Assembly (NCBI GenBank): GCA_017460805.1
Contig: JAFUAF010000061.1
Span: 1 to 64,000, forward strand
Origin: Bacillota bacterium
GTDB taxonomy: Bacteria; Bacillota; Clostridia; Lachnospirales; CAG-274
Direction: 5' to 3'
DNA length: 64,000 nt
The position numbers and the translations under genes are program-made. Positions 59,496-64,000 of the stretch are shown in pieces. Below the pieces are notes generated by a model that saw nothing but the letters and a program-made list of their open reading frames with translations, was not told the origin of the DNA and searched no databases. Positions within the stretch are counted from its first letter, which is position 1. Every line of letters starts with the position of its first letter.

Positions 59496-61645
59496 ACATA
59501 GAAATAGGCACGGTAGTGCTTGGAAAATATAAAATAATAGATAAACTTGGTGTAGGCGGCATGGCCGTTGTTTATCATGCCATGGACGAAACTCTTGACC
59601 GCGATGTTACTTTCAAGGTACTTAAAGAGGAGTTTATTTCGGACAACGAATTTGTTAAGCGTTTCCGCGCCGAAGCAAAGGCTGCCGCAAAGCTTAACCA
59701 CCAGAATATAGTCAGAATTTACGACTACGGCAATGACGGAGATATTTACTATATCGCTATGGAATATGTGGACGGCTGTACCCTTAAAGAGATAATCAAA
59801 AACAAAGCGCCGTTATCCAATGAGGAGACCATAAGCGTTGCTTTGCAGATAGCCGAGGGTCTTATGCACGCTCATAACCACAATGTTATACACAGGGATA
59901 TAAAGCCGCAGAACATTCTTGTAACAAAAGACGGCAAGCACGGCAATATAAAGGTAACGGACTTTGGCATCGCCCGTGCCGTAACTTCAAATACTATCTC
60001 TGCCGAGGCTGTCGGCAGCGTGCATTATTTCTCGCCCGAACAGGCGCGCGGTATGCACACCGATGCAAGAAGCGATATTTATTCGCTTGGTATCGTTATG
60101 TTTGAAATGATAACGGGCAGACTGCCTTTTGTCGGCGACAATATTGTGGAAATGGCGATAAAGCACAGCAACGATCCAATTCCCGATATAAAGACATTCA
60201 ACACAAAAGCAAGTCAGAGCATAATAAAAATAATCGACAAATGTACAAGAAAGCACGCTTCGGAGCGTTATCAGAATGCAGAAGAGCTTATTAACGACCT
60301 TCGCAAGGCTCTTACAGACCCAAGCGGCAAATTTGTTACCGAAAACAATATTGACGACGGCAAGACAGTTATCGCTACGGCTGCCGAGCTTCAGGAAATA
60401 CGCAACAAGACAAAAGACCCTTCGGCGCTTATAGATGATGACGATTTGTCGGGCGTAGACATTGATGATGACGATATCGACGAAACAGAGGAAGAATTTG
60501 AAAGCAGAAAGAACGAGCGTAAGGTAATAATCGGCTCGGTCGCACTTGCACTTGCAATAATCGCGGTGCTTACTTTCGGCATTTATTACGTTTATTCAAA
60601 TGTTATCAATCCTACGGTCGCAGTTCCCGATTTTGTGACACTTGATATAGAAACGGCAGAACAGCTTGCAGAGGATAAAAAACTTTATCTGACAAAGGAA
60701 AATATAAACGATAATAAAGTTGAAGCGGGCATTGTTATGCACCAGAATATCGAAGCGGGTGTACGCGTACCCAGAAATTCTCGTATTACGCTTACGGTCA
60801 GTCTCGGAAGTGAAAAAGTGCCCATGATAAGCGTACTTGATATGACAGAGGAAGAGGCAGTCGCTGCTCTTACCGAAAAGAATATCCATGTTGACGAGAT
60901 AAAATACGAGAATAACGAAAGAATACCTGTCGGTACCGTTATAAGACAGACACCGCCCGCGGGTACGGAAATAGGTAAGGACGATAAGGTTGTATTTTAT
61001 ATCAGCCTTGGCGCTGCCGAGGAAAATATCCCCGTTCCCGATATCCTTGGCATGACTAAGGAGCAGGCAACGGAAGCGCTTCAAAACTTTACGGTCAAAT
61101 TTCTCGAAGAGTCCTACAGTGACAAATATCCTGCGGGTCAGGTCGCTTTCCAGGGAGTCCCTGCGGGTACAATGGTGCCGTTTGGCTTTACCATTACCGC
61201 CACTATAAGTAAGGGTCCCGATCCTGCGCTTAAAATGACGGAAGAGTCTACGGTCGAGCCTACTACAGAGTATCAGGCTGCACCTATCGAGCCTGTCAAG
61301 AGAGCGGTCAGCATACCCGTTATTCCCGATTTTGTCGGCAATCCGCCTACAAAGACCATAGTTGTTGATGTCAACACGGGTCAGGAAGTCGTAAAGGATG
61401 AAGAGGGCAGAATACCTGCGGGTGTAAACACAAGATTGACCGTTGTCGAGGATACGGAATATCTTGAAAAGAACTATCTTGTAAAGGCTGTTGCCATAGA
61501 TTCAGAAAATACACGTATTTTGTACGAAAAATATGTTACGGGCAATGAATTCCCGTTCTCGATAAACGATCAGATAGACAAAAATACGACCTATAAGATC
61601 TATCTTGATAATGAGGTCATACTTGAACGGGAGGAACAGTATTGA
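59492..61645 (+). CDS. prkC: PASTA-domain serine/threonine protein kinase
   Basis: Seen: 717 residues from ATG 59492. Kinase domain 11-275: GVGGMAVVYHA loop, catalytic Lys in VTFKVLKEEF, HRDIKPQN, and DFGIARAV. An Asp/Glu-rich juxtamembrane stretch (about 312-345), one TM segment (about 349-369), and three PASTA domains (about 378-445, 446-515, 516-585). About 120 further residues form a beta-rich C-terminal domain not assigned. Known: PrkC/Stk1 kinases sense lipid II or muropeptides and phosphorylate growth and wall proteins. In the same operon as rsgA, a frequent substrate-pathway partner. Confidence 0.95.
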   Translation: MNIEIGTVVLGKYKIIDKLGVGGMAVVYHAMDETLDRDVTFKVLKEEFISDNEFVKRFRAEAKAAAKLNHQNIVRIYDYGNDGDIYYIAMEYVDGCTLKEIIKNKAPLSNEETISVALQIAEGLMHAHNHNVIHRDIKPQNILVTKDGKHGNIKVTDFGIARAVTSNTISAEAVGSVHYFSPEQARGMHTDARSDIYSLGIVMFEMITGRLPFVGDNIVEMAIKHSNDPIPDIKTFNTKASQSIIKIIDKCTRKHASERYQNAEELINDLRKALTDPSGKFVTENNIDDGKTVIATAAELQEIRNKTKDPSALIDDDDLSGVDIDDDDIDETEEEFESRKNERKVIIGSVALALAIIAVLTFGIYYVYSNVINPTVAVPDFVTLDIETAEQLAEDKKLYLTKENINDNKVEAGIVMHQNIEAGVRVPRNSRITLTVSLGSEKVPMISVLDMTEEEAVAALTEKNIHVDEIKYENNERIPVGTVIRQTPPAGTEIGKDDKVVFYISLGAAEENIPVPDILGMTKEQATEALQNFTVKFLEESYSDKYPAGQVAFQGVPAGTMVPFGFTITATISKGPDPALKMTEESTVEPTTEYQAAPIEPVKRAVSIPVIPDFVGNPPTKTIVVDVNTGQEVVKDEEGRIPAGVNTRLTVVEDTEYLEKNYLVKAVAIDSENTRILYEKYVTGNEFPFSINDQIDKNTTYKIYLDNEVILEREEQY

Positions 61646-62505
61646 TACAAGGCAGATTGATCAAAGGTGTCGGCGGTCTTTATTTTGTGGCCGCCGACGG
61701 CCTTGTATACGAATGTAAGGCAAGAGGTATTTTCAGAAAAAAAAGAATAATACCGACTATCGGCGATAATGTTGAGATAAGCGTTCAGTCGGAAGGAAAG
61801 GGTACAATAGAAAAAATTCTGCCGCGCCGAAATTTCCTTATCCGTCCAAGGGTAACAAATATCGACTGCGCCGTTATTACTTTTGCGGCAAAAAGCCCCG
61901 ATATAAATTTCGATTTGCTGGACAGATTTCTTATTCTTGCGGAATACAACAAGATAGAAGATATTGTCATCTGCGTAAATAAAAGCGATTTGTCGGCCGT
62001 TGATAAGGTAGTGGAGATATATGGCGGTATATATACCGTTTTTGCCGTTTCCGCACTTGAAAACGAGGGAATAGAGCCTCTTTTTAAACATCTTGAAAAC
62101 AAGGTTTCCGTACTTGCGGGGCCTTCGGGTGTCGGTAAATCAAGTCTGATAAACAGACTTATTCCGGGAGAAAAAAGACAAACGGGCGAGATAAGCCGCA
62201 AAATAGAACGCGGAAAGCATACCACAAGACAGGTCGAACTGCTTGAAGCGGGGGAAAACACATATATCGTGGATTCTCCGGGTTTCACGTCACTTGGCAT
62301 AGAAATGATACCGCCCGAAGAACTGGTGCATTGTTTCAGAGAGTTTGAGCCCTATCTTGACGGGTGCAGATTTAACGACTGCCGCCATATCGCCGAGCCC
62401 GACTGCGGCCTTAAAGAACACGTCGGAAAAGAGATCTCACCCGAAAGATACGAGCGTTTTGTAAAGCTGTACGAAATGCTTTGCGATGCGGGACAAAACT
62501 ATTAA
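61642..62505 (+). CDS. rsgA: Ribosome small-subunit biogenesis GTPase RsgA
   Basis: Seen: 287 residues. TTG start at 61642, overlapping the prkC stop, with GGGAGGA upstream. OB fold at the N-terminus, circularly permuted GTPase with NKSDL (G4), GPSGVGKSSLINRL (G1), DSPGFTSLG (G3), then zinc-binding CRFNDCRHIAEPDCGLK. Helps 30S maturation. Confidence 0.95.
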   Translation: MIQGRLIKGVGGLYFVAADGLVYECKARGIFRKKRIIPTIGDNVEISVQSEGKGTIEKILPRRNFLIRPRVTNIDCAVITFAAKSPDINFDLLDRFLILAEYNKIEDIVICVNKSDLSAVDKVVEIYGGIYTVFAVSALENEGIEPLFKHLENKVSVLAGPSGVGKSSLINRLIPGEKRQTGEISRKIERGKHTTRQVELLEAGENTYIVDSPGFTSLGIEMIPPEELVHCFREFEPYLDGCRFNDCRHIAEPDCGLKEHVGKEISPERYERFVKLYEMLCDAGQNY

Positions 62506-62517
62506 AGGAGACGAAGA

Positions 62518-63168
62518 ATGTATAAGCTTTCACCCTCGCTTTTGTCATGCGATTTTACAAGACTTGGCGAAGAAATAAAAATTCTGGAGCAGAATAATGT
62601 GCCATATGCGCATATTGACGTAATGGACGGTATTTTTGTGCCGAATATATCAATAGGCATACCCGTTGTGGAATGTCTGAGAAAAATAACGGATATCGTG
62701 CTTGACACACACCTTATGATAGACAGACCCGAACGCTATATAAAGCAGTTTGCGGCAGCAGGCTCGGATATAATAAATTTCCATGTTGAAGCTACAGAGA
62801 GATCGTCGGAGATAATAGACGAGATACATTCTTTGGGCAAACTTGCGGGCATAACGATAAAGCCGAAAACAAGCCCCGAAGTTATACTGCCTTATCTCGA
62901 TAAGGTCGATCTGGTGCTTGTTATGAGTGTTGAGCCGGGTTTCGGCGGTCAGGGTCTTATTCCCGAAACACTTGATAATGTCAGACGGCTTGCCGATATA
63001 AAGAAAAAGAACGGCTATAAGTTTGAACTTGAGATAGACGGCGGCGTAAAACTCGATAATCTTGAAGAGGTAAAGCAGGCAGGGGCGGAAGTCATAGTTG
63101 CGGGTTCTGCTGTATTCAAAGGCGATACAGCCGCAAATATAAAGGCTTTTCAGTCCATGCTGAGGTAA
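62518..63168 (+). CDS. rpe: Ribulose-phosphate 3-epimerase
   Basis: Seen: 216 residues. (b/a)8 barrel with LSPSLLSCDF-like start, HIDVMDGIFVPN, DTHLMI, NFHVEA, VMSVEPGFGGQ and EIDGGV. Interconverts ribulose-5-P and xylulose-5-P. Standard neighbour of rsgA and thiN. Confidence 0.96.
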   Translation: MYKLSPSLLSCDFTRLGEEIKILEQNNVPYAHIDVMDGIFVPNISIGIPVVECLRKITDIVLDTHLMIDRPERYIKQFAAAGSDIINFHVEATERSSEIIDEIHSLGKLAGITIKPKTSPEVILPYLDKVDLVLVMSVEPGFGGQGLIPETLDNVRRLADIKKKNGYKFELEIDGGVKLDNLEEVKQAGAEVIVAGSAVFKGDTAANIKAFQSMLR

Positions 63169-63172
63169 ATAT

Positions 63173-63793
63173 ATGAAGGTACTTATTATAGGCAGCGGAG
63201 ATTTCTGCTGCCCTTCTGATTTTACACAAAGATGTGTGATAGCCTGTGACGGCGGGCTTGATCACTGTATGAAAAACGGCATAGAGCCCGACTATATACT
63301 TGGGGATTTTGATTCTGTTTCAAAAGACGGACTTGAATTTTTCAAAAATAAAGAAAAGACCGTCTATCCCGTCAAAAAGGACAAGACGGATATTGAACTT
63401 GGGTTTGAACTTGCATTTCAACTCAGTGCGGAAGATATAACGGTAACGGGAGCGCTTAGCGGGACAAGACTTGACCACACGCTATGCAATATAGAACTTT
63501 TAAAACTATGTGCGGATAAAAATATAACTGCAAGAGTAATAAACAATACCAACGAGATAATGCTGATAAAAGGCGGGCAGACGTTATCTGTCAAAAATAC
63601 GGGCCGTTATGTTTCAGTACTTCCGCTTTGTGAAAAAATAGAAGGACTTACACTTGACGGATTTGAATATCCACTTAAAGACCATGATCTTCATATCGGT
63701 TCGTCGCTTTGCATCAGCAACAGGGCAATAGGTGACAATGGTATAATTACTATAAAAAATGGCATTGCGGCTATTATTTGCGCAAAAGACTGA
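63173..63793 (+). CDS. thiN: Thiamine pyrophosphokinase
   Basis: Seen: 206 residues, GAGG at the end of rpe serves as ribosome site. Motifs CDGGLDHCMKNGIEPDYILGDFDSV, KDKTDIELGFELA, and TGALSGTRLDHTLCNIELL typical of TPK catalytic and binding domains. Makes thiamine pyrophosphate from thiamine and ATP. Last gene of the rsmB-thiN block. Confidence 0.93.
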   Translation: MKVLIIGSGDFCCPSDFTQRCVIACDGGLDHCMKNGIEPDYILGDFDSVSKDGLEFFKNKEKTVYPVKKDKTDIELGFELAFQLSAEDITVTGALSGTRLDHTLCNIELLKLCADKNITARVINNTNEIMLIKGGQTLSVKNTGRYVSVLPLCEKIEGLTLDGFEYPLKDHDLHIGSSLCISNRAIGDNGIITIKNGIAAIICAKD

Positions 63794-63815
63794 TTTGTTA
63801 ATTTGCATAAAATGA

Positions 63816-63844
63816 TTGACACTATTTGAAATTTGTTGTACAAT
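63816..63844 (+). promoter_or_regulatory. Promoter of the gene running off the right edge
   Basis: TTGACA (63816-63821), 17-base spacer, TACAAT (63839-63844). Confidence 0.75.
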
Positions 63845-63891
63845 ATTATTAGAAATATGTGTGTATCAAAAAGTAAAAGGGGGTGAAAGTC

Positions 63892-64000
63892 ATGAATAAA
63901 CTTGACGAATTGTTTGATGCTTTTGCAATAATCGGCGAAGGCAGCTATGTTTTTGTCTGCGATGTTAAAAATGATATTTCACGTTGGTCAAAAAATGCAG
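63892..64000 (+). CDS. Partial: N-terminus of a probable sensory (PAS-like, possibly GGDEF) protein
   Basis: Seen: ATG at 63892 after AGGGGGTGA, open to the window end (36 codons). The start MNKLDELFDAFAIIGEG followed by YVFVCDVKNDISRWSKNA matches the opening PAS-like segment of Clostridial diguanylate cyclase-type proteins (YxxxxDxxxxxSRWS). Incomplete, so function is tentative. Confidence 0.45.
   Translation, partial: MNKLDELFDAFAIIGEGSYVFVCDVKNDISRWSKNA

Noticed and set aside
1..64000. CRISPR array, prophage, rRNA or tRNA genes
   Set aside because: No regularly spaced identical repeats, no phage structural or integrase genes, and no tRNA or rRNA signature was recognised by eye; a covariance-model scan would be needed to exclude small RNAs.

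Overview
The window reads as chromosome of an anaerobic, low-to-moderate GC Gram-positive bacterium of the class Clostridia, probably a plant-fibre-degrading gut member of the Oscillospiraceae/Monoglobus/Ruminococcus neighbourhood. This rests on gene content: an oxygen-sensitive class III ribonucleotide reductase, FabK-type fatty acid synthesis, a PrkC-type kinase with PASTA domains, S-layer homology (SLH) domains, secreted PL1 and PL9 pectate lyases, and a type I dockerin. Genus and species cannot be fixed from the sequence alone. No rRNA, tRNA, CRISPR array, complete insertion sequence or prophage was recognised.

Layout. 1-2.5 kb is accessory: an AT-rich secreted protein bracketed by REP-like GACGGTTC/GAACCGTC hairpins, a YjbR-EVE fusion protein, and a non-coding element resembling a MITE with a 26-bp perfect inner palindrome. 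2.5-4.7 kb holds nrdR and a GT-C-like membrane protein. 4.7-7.5 kb (minus strand) is a translationally coupled ECF sigma/anti-sigma/exported-protein operon with a likely autoregulated ECF promoter. 7.5-17 kb is the extracellular polysaccharide region: a PL1 pectate lyase with ricin-type modules, an orphan sugar-type ABC permease, a methionine-gamma-lyase-like PLP enzyme, a dockerin-bearing CotH-family protein, and a BspA-type leucine-rich-repeat protein ending in a degenerate dockerin-like tail. 17.3-21.2 kb carries miaA, nrdD (with two NrdR boxes) and a small Cys-rich protein.

21.5-29.8 kb is the cell-shape and division operon: mreB-mreC-mreD-PBP2-minD-minE-rodA-mgsA-mscL, with no minC. 30-35.4 kb is one giant SLH-anchored PL9 pectate lyase. 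35.6-41.8 kb has cysK, an AraC-type regulator, pyrE, a secreted copper-amine-oxidase-N domain protein with five Ig-like repeats, and an AsnB-like synthetase lacking the start of its glutaminase domain. 41.9-46.1 kb (minus) is a livHMGF branched-chain amino acid transporter without a binding-protein gene. 46.4-53.8 kb is the fatty-acid operon fabH-orf126-fabK-fabD-fabG-fabF-fabZ-accD-accA, lacking acpP, accB and accC. 53.9-55.7 kb (minus) has plsC and an AlaX editing protein. 55.9-63.8 kb is the conserved rsmB-rlmN-PP2C-prkC-rsgA-rpe-thiN block, and the window ends inside a probable signalling protein.

How the parts fit: the secreted PL1 and the SLH-anchored PL9 enzymes, the dockerin-bearing proteins and the sugar-type permease point to pectin breakdown at the cell surface, possibly with a cellulosome-like assembly whose scaffoldin would lie elsewhere. 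The long plus-strand operons supply cell-wall elongation, membrane lipid and translation-associated functions. The parts most worth a second look are the dockerin proteins, the helically phased CTAAT repeats and two-tier hairpin in the PL1/permease intergenic region, the unknown gene embedded in the fab operon, the truncated AsnB, and the repeat-bracketed first gene.
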